In this document: in pieces, positions 43,177 to 52,817 of the stretch
Position numbering within the stretch: position 1 is the stretch's first letter
Layout of the letters: every line of letters starts with the position of its first letter
Assembly: GCA_965224275.1 (NCBI GenBank)
Contig: CBDCYR010000012.1
Span: 310,001 to 374,000 of the forward strand
Direction: 5' to 3'
Source: CAUZWH01 sp965224275
GTDB lineage: Bacteria > Pseudomonadota > Alphaproteobacteria > SHVV01
DNA: 64,000 nucleotides
Position numbers and translations under genes: made by a program
Notes under the pieces: model-generated
What the model was told of the DNA's origin: nothing
What the model saw: only the letters and a program-made list of their open reading frames with translations
Database searches by the model: none

Positions 43177-43207
43177 GTCTGAATTCTCGATTTAGGCGGC
43201 GTCAAAA

Positions 43208-45223
43208 CTAGCACGACGCGGTTGTGCTTCCGTCGCATCGCCGACCGCCAAGGTCCTCCCTGATGTCGAGCGGCACCATACCGCCAGCCAATCGATAGCG
43301 GTATACCTGTACATTCTCAAGCACCCTCTGGATGTAATTGCGGGTTTCGTTTATCGGAATAAGTTCGATCCAATCGACGACGTCGACCGCGTCGTCGCGG
43401 GGATCTCCCCAATCCCGTAACCAGCGTCTTACATTTCCGCCACCCGCATTGTAGGCAGCGAGGGCAAGCACATAAGAACCCCGATAGCTGCGAATCAAAT
43501 CGCGTAAATGCGCGCTTCCGAGAATCGCGTTGTAACTGGCATCGTCAGTCAGCCGGCCGCGGTCATACCGGACCTTGATTGAGCGCGCGACACTCTTGGC
43601 AGTCGCCGGCATCAATTGCATCAGCCCGCGCGCTCCGGCATGGCTGATTGCGCGTGGATTGAATTCACTCTCTTGGCGAGCCACGGCAAGCAAGAGTGCC
43701 GATTCCGGTCCTGATCGAGGCGGTAACGCGATGATCGGATAGCCGGATTCGGCCAGGAACACACCCTTACGCATGGCGATTTTCGCGGTTGCAACGCCCA
43801 GATCGACGCGATCGAGACTATTCGCCAGGGCACCAACGAGTTGGTGTTGTCCGGGCGTGGCCGCAAGTTCGCTCGCTTGCAGGATGAACAGTCGCAGCAT
43901 CTTCTTGTCGCCAAGCGCTGCCCACAACTTGGTCGCCCGAACGATTTCATGACCGCGAAATCCCTTGGCTGAGCGTGCGGTCGGTGTCGGGCTGGCGGGG
44001 AGCGTAAAGGCGACGGGCTTGTCGTCGCGGGTCATCGCCAATTGCCCGTAATACGTCATCGGGAACTGGTTTGCCTTGGCGTACCACTTGTCCGCGCCTT
44101 GGGGTCTATCGGAGGCCTGCGCGGCACGCCCAGCCCAATAAGCCATGCGTGCGACGCTGATCGGGAACCGCACGACTTCGTGACCCCGCGTGAAATGACC
44201 GAGCGCGCTGCTAGCGTCCTTGAGAAATGAAAGGGCAATCCAGCCAGCTAGCCATTCGGCTTCCGAAATCTGGGCTCGTTCGGTCTGACCGTGTACCGCG
44301 GCCATGCGATAGGCTTCTGAGATGTGGCCCTTGCGAAGCAGGCGACGGACTTGCAGGTGTCTCTCGCGCCACCATTTCTTTGGTCGGCCCAGGTGTCGCG
44401 GCGGTTGCCACAACAGTTCGCGAGCGCGTTCATGGAATCCCTTACTGCGCCGCCAATGCACGCGCTCGTAGGTAAGCGCAGGGTGGTCGATCAGGTGCGG
44501 CGGTACTTTGGCGATCGCCGTATCGACGCCCGCGGCGGAGCCGATTAACGACAAGCGTGCAAAGCCCAATTTGCGGTGATCGGGCGGGACCCGCGACAGC
44601 ATCCGAAGTGCCGCCCCGCGCCTTCTGTCCCACAACAGCCTATCAAGTCGCCGGGCATGGTCGTCGGTCGTCAGCAAGTGGCGGTAATTTCGGTAGAAAC
44701 GACGCTCAATCGCGCGCGACAGGTCGTTGTTAATCCAAATTTGCCGAACCAAAACTTCGCCCAGGTTTGGTTTGCCGCTCGTGAAAAATGCGTCAGCCAG
44801 GCGGACCCGCGCTTTAACCGTGATGGGTGGATTTCTACTGAACCAATCAAGCAACTGATCCGGTGCGGCGTCGACTGAAATTGCTCCCTCAGCGGCGCGG
44901 TGCAACGCACGTTGTTTCGGCCAATCGGGGTTGCTCTCGATGAAATTTTCGATTTCGGAGAACGACGTTGGGTTGCTGGATCGCGTGTAATACAGCCAGG
45001 TCGCCAGTTTACGTGCGAGTTTGCTCTTGTTACCGATGAGCAAGCGGTGTGAGCGGCTGATCTTGCCCGCTTTGGCCGCCGCGAACGCTTTTTTGTACAG
45101 AGCACGTTGCTGTGACGAGAGTGGGCTATCGACGCCAAGCTCTGCCCGCACTGGAGATATGGAGGGAAGGCCAGTCAGGATTGCGAGCAGCACGGCGATC
45201 GGGAGGAAATATCCAGACAGCAC
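43208..45223 (-). CDS. Soluble lytic murein transglycosylase
   Basis: A 671-residue Slt-type enzyme. A signal peptide of about 26 residues ends at PVRA; residues about 40-450 are a helical superhelix (U-shaped domain), and the C-terminal SLT domain has the catalytic Glu in ESEFNPRAISHAGARGLMQL. It cleaves the glycan strands of peptidoglycan in the periplasm with anhydro-muropeptide formation. GTG 45223 is preferred because the in-frame ATG at 45301 would overlap the divergent dapA start. The gene ends 31 bases from the haloacid dehalogenase gene. Confidence 0.88.
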   Translation of the reverse strand: MLSGYFLPIAVLLAILTGLPSISPVRAELGVDSPLSSQQRALYKKAFAAAKAGKISRSHRLLIGNKSKLARKLATWLYYTRSSNPTSFSEIENFIESNPDWPKQRALHRAAEGAISVDAAPDQLLDWFSRNPPITVKARVRLADAFFTSGKPNLGEVLVRQIWINNDLSRAIERRFYRNYRHLLTTDDHARRLDRLLWDRRRGAALRMLSRVPPDHRKLGFARLSLIGSAAGVDTAIAKVPPHLIDHPALTYERVHWRRSKGFHERARELLWQPPRHLGRPKKWWRERHLQVRRLLRKGHISEAYRMAAVHGQTERAQISEAEWLAGWIALSFLKDASSALGHFTRGHEVVRFPISVARMAYWAGRAAQASDRPQGADKWYAKANQFPMTYYGQLAMTRDDKPVAFTLPASPTPTARSAKGFRGHEIVRATKLWAALGDKKMLRLFILQASELAATPGQHQLVGALANSLDRVDLGVATAKIAMRKGVFLAESGYPIIALPPRSGPESALLLAVARQESEFNPRAISHAGARGLMQLMPATAKSVARSIKVRYDRGRLTDDASYNAILGSAHLRDLIRSYRGSYVLALAAYNAGGGNVRRWLRDWGDPRDDAVDVVDWIELIPINETRNYIQRVLENVQVYRYRLAGGMVPLDIREDLGGRRCDGSTTASC

Positions 45224-45293
45224 GCCACCTTGCCGCCGATGACACCTGGGGTTATGTTCGCGCAAACGAGGCCGCAGGGTAAGGATACTAGCG

Positions 45294-46169
45294 ATGTTCA
45301 AGGGCTATTTCTGCGCGCTGATTACGCCGTTCAAGGACGGCAAGGTCGACGAACGCGCTTTTCAAAATCTCGTCGAGTGGCAGATTGCCGAAGGCGTGCA
45401 CGGCCTTGTGCCATGCGGAACCACCGGCGAGTCGCCGACGTTGTCGAACAAAGAACACGATCGAGTCATTGCGATGTGTATCGAGTCGGTCGCTGGTCGC
45501 ATCCCGGTTCTCGCGGGTGCCGGTACGAACTCGACGAGCGAAACAGTCGCGCGAGCCCGGCACGCCCAAGAGACCGGCGCCGACGCCGTTCTCGTGGTAA
45601 CGCCGTATTACAACAAGCCGACGCAGGAAGGCTTGTATCAACATTTCAAAGCCGTCAACGACGCGATTGACATCCCAATCCTGATCTACAACATCCCGCC
45701 GCGCAGCGTTGTCGACATGACGGTCGACACGATGACGCGGCTTGCGGCGCTTCCCAATATCGTTGGCGTCAAAGACGCCACAGCGGATCTGTCTCGCGTC
45801 AGCAAGCAGCGCCTAGCCATGGGCCCGGATTTCTATCAGATGTCGGGCGAGGATGCGACCGTGCTAGCATTGCTCGCCAATGGCGGCCACGGCTGCGTCT
45901 CCGTGACGGCCAATGTTGCGCCACGCGCCTGCGCCGAGTTTTACGACGCATGGGAGTCCCACAATCCCGAAGGTGCCCTTGCGATACAGGACCGTCTGAT
46001 GCCTCTCCACCAAGCCTTGTTTGTCGAAGCCAGTCCCGGTCCTGTGAAATACGCAGCAAGCTTGCTTGAGCTTTGTGAGGACACCGTACGATTGCCACTG
46101 GCGCAGATTGACGAAGCTTCGAAGGTTGAAGTCTCGAATGCAATGCGTTCGGCCGGTATTTTGAACTAA
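45294..46169 (+). CDS. dapA: 4-hydroxy-tetrahydrodipicolinate synthase
   Basis: A 291-residue DapA of normal length. The substrate loop CGTTGESPTL, the tyrosine of TPYYNKP and the Schiff-base lysine in VGVKDATAD are all present. It condenses pyruvate with aspartate semialdehyde, the first step to lysine and meso-diaminopimelate. AAGGA precedes the ATG. It is divergent from the transglycosylase gene and followed by smpB after 21 bases, the usual alphaproteobacterial arrangement. Confidence 0.95.
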   Translation: MFKGYFCALITPFKDGKVDERAFQNLVEWQIAEGVHGLVPCGTTGESPTLSNKEHDRVIAMCIESVAGRIPVLAGAGTNSTSETVARARHAQETGADAVLVVTPYYNKPTQEGLYQHFKAVNDAIDIPILIYNIPPRSVVDMTVDTMTRLAALPNIVGVKDATADLSRVSKQRLAMGPDFYQMSGEDATVLALLANGGHGCVSVTANVAPRACAEFYDAWESHNPEGALAIQDRLMPLHQALFVEASPGPVKYAASLLELCEDTVRLPLAQIDEASKVEVSNAMRSAGILN

Positions 46170-46190
46170 TCCTGAATATGCCGGTGGTCC

Positions 46191-46664
46191 ATGGCCAAGA
46201 AAAAACGGCCGCCGGGCCGCTTCGCAGCGCTCAATCGCAAAGCTCGCCACAACTTCATAATCGAGGACACGATAGAAGCTGGCGTTGTGCTGGTGGGCAG
46301 CGAAGTAAAGAGTCTACGCGCCGGCTCGGCTAATATCACCGACGCATACGCCGCCTCGCGCCGCGGTGAGCTGTTCCTCATGAACGCCTATATTCCCGAA
46401 TATCACTTCGCCAACCGGCTCAATCACGAACCGCGACGGCCGCGCAAACTGCTTCTCCACAAGCGCGAGGTCGATCGACTCGCCGGATCGATCGAACGCA
46501 AAGGCATGACGCTGGTACCCCTGTCGATCTACTTCAACGATCGCGGTGTCGCCAAGATCGAACTTGGTCTGGCGCGCGGTAAGAAGGTCTACGACAAGCG
46601 GGCGAGTGAGAAAGATCGTGATTGGCAGCGCGACAAGGCGCGGCTCCTTCGGGCACGCGGTTAG
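46191..46664 (+). CDS. smpB: SsrA-binding protein
   Basis: A 157-residue SmpB with the conserved NRKARHNFIIEDTIEAG, LVGSEVKSLRAG and DRDWQRDKARLL runs. It binds tmRNA and delivers it to stalled ribosomes for trans-translation. Normal length is about 155-160 residues, and the gene follows dapA with 21 bases. No tmRNA gene is visible in the window. Confidence 0.96.
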   Translation: MAKKKRPPGRFAALNRKARHNFIIEDTIEAGVVLVGSEVKSLRAGSANITDAYAASRRGELFLMNAYIPEYHFANRLNHEPRRPRKLLLHKREVDRLAGSIERKGMTLVPLSIYFNDRGVAKIELGLARGKKVYDKRASEKDRDWQRDKARLLRARG

Positions 46665-46697
46665 AGCTTTCAGCGTGTCGTTTGGCAGCCCGGCGTT

Positions 46698-47378
46698 TTA
46701 GCGCCGCTGATCGGTCAGAATGCCGCGCACCCGCCCGATCACCTCATCAAACATTTCGGCCGTCAATCGACGGGTATTCACGTTGTAGCGGGAGCAATGA
46801 TAGCTATCTATCAACCTCGGCAGCCGCCCCATATCGTGAACGGCGCCGTGGGCAAACGGAAACGCTGAACGCTTAACGGCCAACGTGGTGAGCATCGCGT
46901 TATGGGCAATCGTTCCGAGTGCAAGAATCGCTTCGAGTTCAACCAGCGAATCGATCTCGGCCTTTAGGAAGCCTCGACAGGCGGTGGCTTCTGCTCCGGT
47001 TGGCTTGTTTTCCGGCGGAACGCATCGCACCGCGTTGGTAATCTGGCAGCCGATGAGTTCGAGGCCGTCGTCGGGAGCAGCGCGATACTCTCCGCGAGTA
47101 AATCCGTACTTGGCGAGCGTCGGATAAAGGAGATCGCCGGCGTAGTCGCCGGTGAAAGGACGCCCGGTGCGGTTTGCGCCTCGAAGTCCGGGCGCCAGCC
47201 CAACGATAAGTAAGCGAACCGGTCCGTCGTCAGTTGCCGGACGAAAGCTCGCGACCGGCGCATTGTGCCAATCGGGTTCGCTGGTTCGATAGGCCGTGCG
47301 AAATGCGACGAGCCGTGGGCAGCGTGGGCAATTCCGTGCGGGTTCGCCGCGAGCAGACACTATGCTGTTTCGCGCCAC
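46698..47378 (-). CDS. Uracil-DNA glycosylase, family 5 (UdgB type)
   Basis: A 226-residue uracil-DNA glycosylase. The motif GLAPGLRGANRTGRPFTGD is the active-site signature of family 5 UDGs, and the cysteines CPRC near residues 18-21 with Cys of GCQ and RCVPPENK suggest the iron-sulfur site of UdgB-like enzymes. It removes uracil (and other deaminated bases) from DNA. Its start overlaps the end of the NYN gene by 19 bases on the same strand, so both are expressed together. It converges on smpB. Confidence 0.88.
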   Translation of the reverse strand: MARNSIVSARGEPARNCPRCPRLVAFRTAYRTSEPDWHNAPVASFRPATDDGPVRLLIVGLAPGLRGANRTGRPFTGDYAGDLLYPTLAKYGFTRGEYRAAPDDGLELIGCQITNAVRCVPPENKPTGAEATACRGFLKAEIDSLVELEAILALGTIAHNAMLTTLAVKRSAFPFAHGAVHDMGRLPRLIDSYHCSRYNVNTRRLTAEMFDEVIGRVRGILTDQRR

Positions 47379-47974
47379 GTTTCGGTATCGTCAACAACGC
47401 CGTCGTCGTCATCGACGTCATACTCGCGCTCGCCCTGGCGGGAGCCTGACTCGCGGCAGATCTTGGATTTCAGCCGCTCGAGTTCCACAAAACAATCGGC
47501 TTGGCGTCTTAACTCATCGGCGACCATGGGCGGCTGTGAGCGCATGGTTGATACAACCGAAACCCGTACGCCGCGCCGCTGCACTGCTTCGACGAGCCGG
47601 CGAAAATCGCCATCACCGGAAAACAGGGCAATGTGATCGACGTGCTCGGCCATCTCCATGACGTCGATGGCGAGCTCCATGTCCATATTTCCCTTAATTT
47701 TGCGTCGACCCGTGGCATCGGTGAACTCCTTGGCCGGCTTCGTAACCATTGTGTAGCCGTTATAATCGAGCCAATCGACGAGGGGACGGATTGGCGAGTA
47801 TTCCTGGTCTTCAATTAGGGCCGTGTAGTAGTAAGCCCGTATCAATCGGCCTTGAGACGCAAATTCGTTGAGAAGACGCTTGTAGTCGATGTCGAAGTTG
47901 AGGGCTCGCGCGGCGGCATAAAGGTTTGATCCGTCGATGAATAAAGCGATGCGTTCGTGTGTAAAAAAATTCAT
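47360..47974 (-). CDS. NYN-domain protein (LabA/DUF88 family)
   Basis: A 204-residue protein of the NYN/PIN-like superfamily. The acidic residues of the nuclease site are visible in LFIDGSNLYAAA, and in MDMELAIDVM and SGDGDFRRLV. Such proteins act in RNA processing or quality control. The C terminus is very acidic (DDDDGVVDD). ATG 47974 is preceded by AGGA; an in-frame ATG at 48112 would run far upstream with no support. It diverges from folK. Confidence 0.85.
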   Translation of the reverse strand: MNFFTHERIALFIDGSNLYAAARALNFDIDYKRLLNEFASQGRLIRAYYYTALIEDQEYSPIRPLVDWLDYNGYTMVTKPAKEFTDATGRRKIKGNMDMELAIDVMEMAEHVDHIALFSGDGDFRRLVEAVQRRGVRVSVVSTMRSQPPMVADELRRQADCFVELERLKSKICRESGSRQGEREYDVDDDDGVVDDTETWRETA

Positions 47975-48130
47975 GAAAAATCCTGTGCGCGCTAAATAAA
48001 TTAGTCTGGTAGGGCCGGCTTGTTTGTGGGTCCAAGCCAGACCAACAATCTGATTTTGACGATTCGTAACGTCTATGTTGTTGTAATCTAACCCATCGAC
48101 GTCGCGTCGCAACTGGCTTTAGTCAACAAG

Positions 48131-48697
48131 ATGAACACTTTTTCGGGAAGGGTTAACTCACCGTCTGAGGAACGAATTATTATTGGTCTCGGTGCTAATC
48201 TTCCCACTCCGGCGCACCGGACACCAACAAAGGTGCTCGTGGCCGCCCTCGCGATGTTGCCGCGGTTCGGGATCGTCATCGCGCGACGCTCACGCTGGTA
48301 TCGTAGCGCGCCCATACCAGCCTCTGATCAGCCATGGTTTACCAACGCAGTGGTAACGGTGTCTTCCGCCTTGGCGCCCGCCGAATTGTTGGCCGCGCTC
48401 CATCGGATCGAAGATGTGCTGGGGCGGCAGCGTGGTGAACGCTGGGCTGCGCGTCCGGTCGACCTAGACCTTATCGCTTATGGATCCCAAGTCATCGAGG
48501 AGGCTAAGACGGGCGATGGTCTGCGTTTGCCCCATCCGAGGATGCACGAACGAGCCTTTGTGCTGCGGCCGTTGCGCGAAATAGCGCCGGACTGGCATCA
48601 CCCCAAGACGGGGGTTGGAATTGATTATCTTTGCGACAATCTGGAGAGCGACCAGGTTGCAATACCGGTTGATAACGAAAGTGAGCTAACGGCCTGA
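48131..48697 (+). CDS. folK: 2-amino-4-hydroxy-6-hydroxymethyldihydropteridine diphosphokinase
   Basis: A 188-residue HPPK. The signatures IGLGANLP, SDQPWFTNAVVTV, RIEDVLGR and RPVDLDLIAYG with the PHPRMHERAFVL motif are all present. It transfers pyrophosphate from ATP to the pterin in folate synthesis. About 12 polar residues precede the conserved core, so a start a little downstream is possible. It is divergent from the NYN gene and 150 bases upstream of rpoZ. Confidence 0.93.
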   Translation: MNTFSGRVNSPSEERIIIGLGANLPTPAHRTPTKVLVAALAMLPRFGIVIARRSRWYRSAPIPASDQPWFTNAVVTVSSALAPAELLAALHRIEDVLGRQRGERWAARPVDLDLIAYGSQVIEEAKTGDGLRLPHPRMHERAFVLRPLREIAPDWHHPKTGVGIDYLCDNLESDQVAIPVDNESELTA

Positions 48698-48847
48698 CAG
48701 CCTTGCTTTCCCAGGGCTCAGAGAATATGTATATCGCCGAATCGAGCCAACGATCGCGGTTAGCTCATTGGCGCGCACGAATCGCTAACGACCAGCGCGA
48801 GACGACGCCTAACACTATGCCTAACACTAACGGGAGTTTCAGGCTGC

Positions 48848-49285
48848 ATGGCACGGATCACAGTCGAAGATTGCGTCACCAAAATTCCAAATCGCTTTGA
48901 CCTCGTCGTCGTCGCCGCGCAACGGTCGCGGCAGATATCGGCTGGAGAGCCGCTGACGATTGATCGTGACAATGACAAGAACCCGGTTATCGCACTTCGC
49001 GAAATTGCCGATTCGACGATCGATCAGGAAGAACTTCAGGAATCCGTGGTTCGTGGGCTTCAGCGGCACGTCGAAATTGACGAGCCCGAAGACGACGAAA
49101 TGGAATTACTGATGGCATGGCAGGGACTTACAGGCGACAGTAGCGGGATAGACCCGGATCAAGTCAAAAAGGAGGTGGCTGAGGAAATGGAAATCCTTCA
49201 GGCCGCCGTCGAAAATGACCCACCCGTGCCAGACGAGCCAGCGCAGCCCGAAGAATCTGCGCCCGAACCAACTACCGAACAATAG
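48848..49285 (+). CDS. rpoZ: DNA-directed RNA polymerase omega subunit
   Basis: A 145-residue omega subunit. The first 80 residues are conserved (ARITVEDCVTKIPNRFDLVV, ARQRSRQIS, NPVIALREIAD); the C-terminal 60 residues are an acidic, proline-rich tail typical of the longer alphaproteobacterial versions. It stabilises the core RNA polymerase and links it to ppGpp signalling. It directly precedes the relA/spoT gene, as in many alphaproteobacteria. Confidence 0.95.
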   Translation: MARITVEDCVTKIPNRFDLVVVAAQRSRQISAGEPLTIDRDNDKNPVIALREIADSTIDQEELQESVVRGLQRHVEIDEPEDDEMELLMAWQGLTGDSSGIDPDQVKKEVAEEMEILQAAVENDPPVPDEPAQPEESAPEPTTEQ

Positions 49286-49384
49286 CTTCGGGGGCTTGGT
49301 GCTGCCCGTTGCTTCGGCTACGGCTTTTCGACATTTATCGAAGGTAACCGCCGATGCCGCGGCGCATCGGCCCGCTAGGTATTG

Positions 49385-51535
49385 ATGAGCGCGCAGACTG
49401 AGCTTGTCTCCGATGTGCGCGGTTACGATCCCAGTGCGGATGAAGCCCTGCTCAGACGGGCCTACAGCTTTTCGATGCATGCCCATGCATCGCAAGTTCG
49501 CGAATCCGGTGATCCTTACTTCTCACATCCGTTGGAGGTCGCCCGAATCATCACGGATATGAAGTTGGATACCGCGACCGTCGTGACCGCGCTACTGCAT
49601 GACACGGTCGAAGATACGCTGGCGACCCTTCAGGAGATTGGAGAAAATTTCGGACCAGAAATAGAACGCCTGGTCGATGGCGTGACCAAGCTGTCGCGCC
49701 TGGAGATGCCGGCCGAACAAGACCTGCAGGCCGAGAACTTCCGCAAATTGCTGCTCGCGACGTCGAACGATATTCGCGTGCTGCTCGTCAAGCTCGCGGA
49801 CCGACTCCACAACATGCGCACACTCGAATTTATTCGTAATGCCGACAAACGGCGGCGCATCGCGGTTGAGACGATGGAGATCTATGCGCCTCTCGCTGAG
49901 CGCATTGGCATGCATGAAATGCAAATTGAACTCGAGGATATCGCGTTCGCGGAGATCAATCCGGAAGCCCGCCAGTCCGTCCTCGCAAGGCTCGGCTTCT
50001 TACACGAACGCGGTTACGATCTCATCGGTCGGATCACCGAAGGCCTGAAAGAGACACTCGGCGATAACGGAATCAAAGCGCAAATCGTCGGGCGTGAAAA
50101 GCGGCCCTACTCGATCTGGCGCAAGATGGAAAATAAGAATATCAGCTTTGAGCAGCTATCCGATGTGATGGCGTTCCGTATCGTCGTTGATGATATCCCC
50201 GATTGCTACCGCGCACTGGGTGCCTTTCATACCGCCCATCCAATGGTTCCAGAGCATTTCAAAGATTACATATCGACGCCAAAGCTGAACAACTATCGCT
50301 CCCTACACAGCACCGTAATCGGGCCCGAGCAGCAGCGTATCGAACTACAGATTCGTACCTGGGAAATGCACGAGGAAGCCGAACTCGGGGTCGCAGCGCA
50401 TTGGCAATATAAGACGCACGCCGATACCAAAGACGACAGTCAATACCGTTGGATTCGGGTGCTGCTCGAGATCTTGGAAAATGCTTCCAATCCGGACGAG
50501 ATGTTCGAGCACACAAGATTGGAAATGTTTCGCGATCAGGTGTTTTGCTTTTCGCCCAAGGGAGGTCTCATTGCTCTTCCGCAAGGCGCAACGCCGGTCG
50601 ATTTCGCTTATGCCGTTCATTCGGAGGTCGGAAATTCGTGTGTCGGTGCCAAGATAAATGGCGGGATAGGACCCTTGAGCACGGTGCTCAACAATGGCGA
50701 CCAGGTGGAAGTGTTGCGCTCTACCAACGCCGCGCCATCGCCGACCTGGCTCGACTTCGTCGTGACGGGAAAGGCGAAGGGCGAGATACGTCGGTTTGTG
50801 CGGAATCAGGAACGCCACGAATACGTTAATTTGGGGCGTGCAATCCTCGATAAACAGTTCCGCGAACGTGGCCATGAATACTCCGAAAAGGCGCTCAAAG
50901 GCGCGTTCAAAGTCGGAAACTTCTCCAAGGAAGAAGACCTTCTCGAGGCGGTTGGCCGTGGTGATTTGCGCTCGACCGAAGTTGTCGAAGCGATCTTTCC
51001 GGGGGAGAAAGGATCTCGACTTTCAGCTCGCCGCGTACTCGCTTTCATGCGGCCGCGCGCAAAGCCGGCAAAGGCAGGTGATCCGGGCGTGCCGATCAAA
51101 GGCCTTATCCCGGGCATGGCGGTTCACTATGCAACCTGCTGTTCGCCGCTTCCGGGTGAACGAATCGTCGGCATCGTTACGACCGGCAAGGGCGTAACAA
51201 TTCACTCGATTGATTGCGAAGCGCTGGAAAATTTTGCGGACTCACCCGAACTCTGGCTGGACGTGGCTTGGACCGAGGATTCGGAAACTCCGGATGTTCA
51301 TATCGGTCGGATATCCACCGTATTAGCGAACGAGCGAGGGAGCTTGGGTGACATGGCGTCACTCATCGCGCGCAATCTCGGCAACATCAACAATTTGAAA
51401 ATCACTCAACGCGATCCGGAATTCTTTGCCATCGTCGTTGATATTGAGGTTCAAGATGTTAAGCACATGTCCGATATTCTTGCGGCGTTGCGCGCTAGTC
51501 CGCACGTCCAGACCGTAAAGCGCCTGCGTCAATAG
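49385..51535 (+). CDS. rsh: Bifunctional (p)ppGpp synthetase/hydrolase
   Basis: A 716-residue Rsh protein. Domains in order: HD hydrolase (about 25-180, with HASQVR, SHPLEVARI and the HDTVEDT motif intact), synthetase (about 230-350, RPYSIWRKM and ELQIRTWEMHEEAELGVAAHW), TGS (about 395-455) and a C-terminal ACT domain (about 640-716). The intact HD motif suggests both making and degrading (p)ppGpp in the stringent response. ATG 49385 is taken, with TTG 49382 just before it. It follows rpoZ and precedes pdxJ. Confidence 0.94.
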   Translation: MSAQTELVSDVRGYDPSADEALLRRAYSFSMHAHASQVRESGDPYFSHPLEVARIITDMKLDTATVVTALLHDTVEDTLATLQEIGENFGPEIERLVDGVTKLSRLEMPAEQDLQAENFRKLLLATSNDIRVLLVKLADRLHNMRTLEFIRNADKRRRIAVETMEIYAPLAERIGMHEMQIELEDIAFAEINPEARQSVLARLGFLHERGYDLIGRITEGLKETLGDNGIKAQIVGREKRPYSIWRKMENKNISFEQLSDVMAFRIVVDDIPDCYRALGAFHTAHPMVPEHFKDYISTPKLNNYRSLHSTVIGPEQQRIELQIRTWEMHEEAELGVAAHWQYKTHADTKDDSQYRWIRVLLEILENASNPDEMFEHTRLEMFRDQVFCFSPKGGLIALPQGATPVDFAYAVHSEVGNSCVGAKINGGIGPLSTVLNNGDQVEVLRSTNAAPSPTWLDFVVTGKAKGEIRRFVRNQERHEYVNLGRAILDKQFRERGHEYSEKALKGAFKVGNFSKEEDLLEAVGRGDLRSTEVVEAIFPGEKGSRLSARRVLAFMRPRAKPAKAGDPGVPIKGLIPGMAVHYATCCSPLPGERIVGIVTTGKGVTIHSIDCEALENFADSPELWLDVAWTEDSETPDVHIGRISTVLANERGSLGDMASLIARNLGNINNLKITQRDPEFFAIVVDIEVQDVKHMSDILAALRASPHVQTVKRLRQ

Positions 51536-51636
51536 AACCCGGTGGCAAAAAGTGGCATTGGTATGTGGCCCACGCCTGTGATGTGCGCTGGCACCGTCCC
51601 GCTCCTTGCGGCCGCCGAGTGATGTGAAAACTGTCA

Positions 51637-52392
51637 ATGTCTGAGCCGCTGCGTCTGGGTGTGAATATCGATCATGTCGCCACCGTGCGAAATGCACGAG
51701 GCGGTGAGCATCCCGACCCGGTTGTCGCCGCTCGGTTGGTTGCGGCAGCCGGTGCGGACGGCCTTACCGTCCACCTGCGTGAGGATCGGCGCCACATCGT
51801 GGACGATGACGTAAGGCGACTTATGGCCGAAATCGAACTGCCCATTAACCTCGAGATGGCAGCGACGGATGAAATGGTGACCTTCGCGTGTCAGTTAAGG
51901 CCGCACGCGGTTTGCCTGGTGCCGGAACGACGTGAAGAACTTACGACCGAAGGTGGGCTCGACGTTGCGGGCGGGCACAATCTACTCGCCCCGCGAGTTG
52001 CGCGTCTCGCTGATGCCGGCTGTCGCGTGTCGATGTTCGTCGACCCTCGGCACAATCAACTGGAGGCGTCCAAACGGGTTGGCGCGGCGGTAGTTGAACT
52101 CCATACCGGCTCGTTCTGTGAGGCCGGTGCGAACGCTCGTGCCGGCGAACTGCAAAGGCTGCGCGACTCCGCGATCTCGGCATTTGAACTGGGATTGGAA
52201 TGTCACGCCGGTCATGGGATTTCATTTGATACCGTTGCGGAAATAGCCGCCATACCAAGCATCGTCGAATTGAACATCGGCCATTTCCTAATCGGCGAGG
52301 CCATTTACACCGGTATCGAGAAGGCGGTTCGACGCATGCGTGCGCTAATGGATGACGCGCGAACCACCGTCTCGACAACGGTCCAATCCTAG
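51637..52392 (+). CDS. pdxJ: Pyridoxine 5'-phosphate synthase
   Basis: A 251-residue PdxJ with the invariant start LGVNIDHVATVRNARG, HLREDRRHI, the EMAATDEM run and NIGHFLIGEAI. It condenses 1-deoxyxylulose 5-phosphate with 3-amino-1-hydroxyacetone phosphate to make vitamin B6. Length is normal. It is read together with acpS, 13 bases downstream, an arrangement also known from enterobacteria. Confidence 0.96.
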   Translation: MSEPLRLGVNIDHVATVRNARGGEHPDPVVAARLVAAAGADGLTVHLREDRRHIVDDDVRRLMAEIELPINLEMAATDEMVTFACQLRPHAVCLVPERREELTTEGGLDVAGGHNLLAPRVARLADAGCRVSMFVDPRHNQLEASKRVGAAVVELHTGSFCEAGANARAGELQRLRDSAISAFELGLECHAGHGISFDTVAEIAAIPSIVELNIGHFLIGEAIYTGIEKAVRRMRALMDDARTTVSTTVQS

Positions 52393-52405
52393 GGTAGTCG
52401 GTGTT

Positions 52406-52813
52406 GTGATTATTGGTATCGGAAGCGATCTCATTGACATTCGTCGCGTCGAGCGCACCCTCGAACGGTTTGGAGACCGGTTTGTGCAGCGCCTTTTCAC
52501 CCCCGTTGAGCAAGCGAAGTCAGACCGGCGAGCGAACCGGGCGGCATCCTACGCAAAGCGTTTTGCTGCCAAGGAAGCCTGCTCTAAAGCCTTGGGTACC
52601 GGGTTCCGACGCGCCGTCTATTGGCGCGACCTCGGGGTGGTCAATCTTCCTTCGGGTAAGCCAACAATGGCGTTAACCGGCGGGGCCAAGGATCGGCTTG
52701 ATGAGCTTACACCTGCCGGGTCGACCGCTCAGATCGATCTTACGATCACAGACGATTACCCTTTGGCACAGGCGATCGTAATTATTTCTGCCGTACCCAA
52801 CGACACCGCCTAG
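52406..52813 (+). CDS. acpS: Holo-[acyl-carrier-protein] synthase
   Basis: A 135-residue AcpS starting with GTG 52406, so that the protein begins with the conserved IIGIGSDLIDIRRVE; the upstream open frame overlaps pdxJ and lacks conservation. The acidic Mg-binding Asp is in GSDLIDI and the Glu in FAAKEA. It attaches 4'-phosphopantetheine to acyl carrier protein. It is 4 bases upstream of lepB. Confidence 0.94.
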   Translation: MIIGIGSDLIDIRRVERTLERFGDRFVQRLFTPVEQAKSDRRANRAASYAKRFAAKEACSKALGTGFRRAVYWRDLGVVNLPSGKPTMALTGGAKDRLDELTPAGSTAQIDLTITDDYPLAQAIVIISAVPNDTA

Positions 52814-52817
52814 TCCG

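Noticed and set aside
48703..48900. Small frame between folK and rpoZ
   Set aside because: It overlaps the rpoZ start, has no ribosome site and no recognisable protein features.
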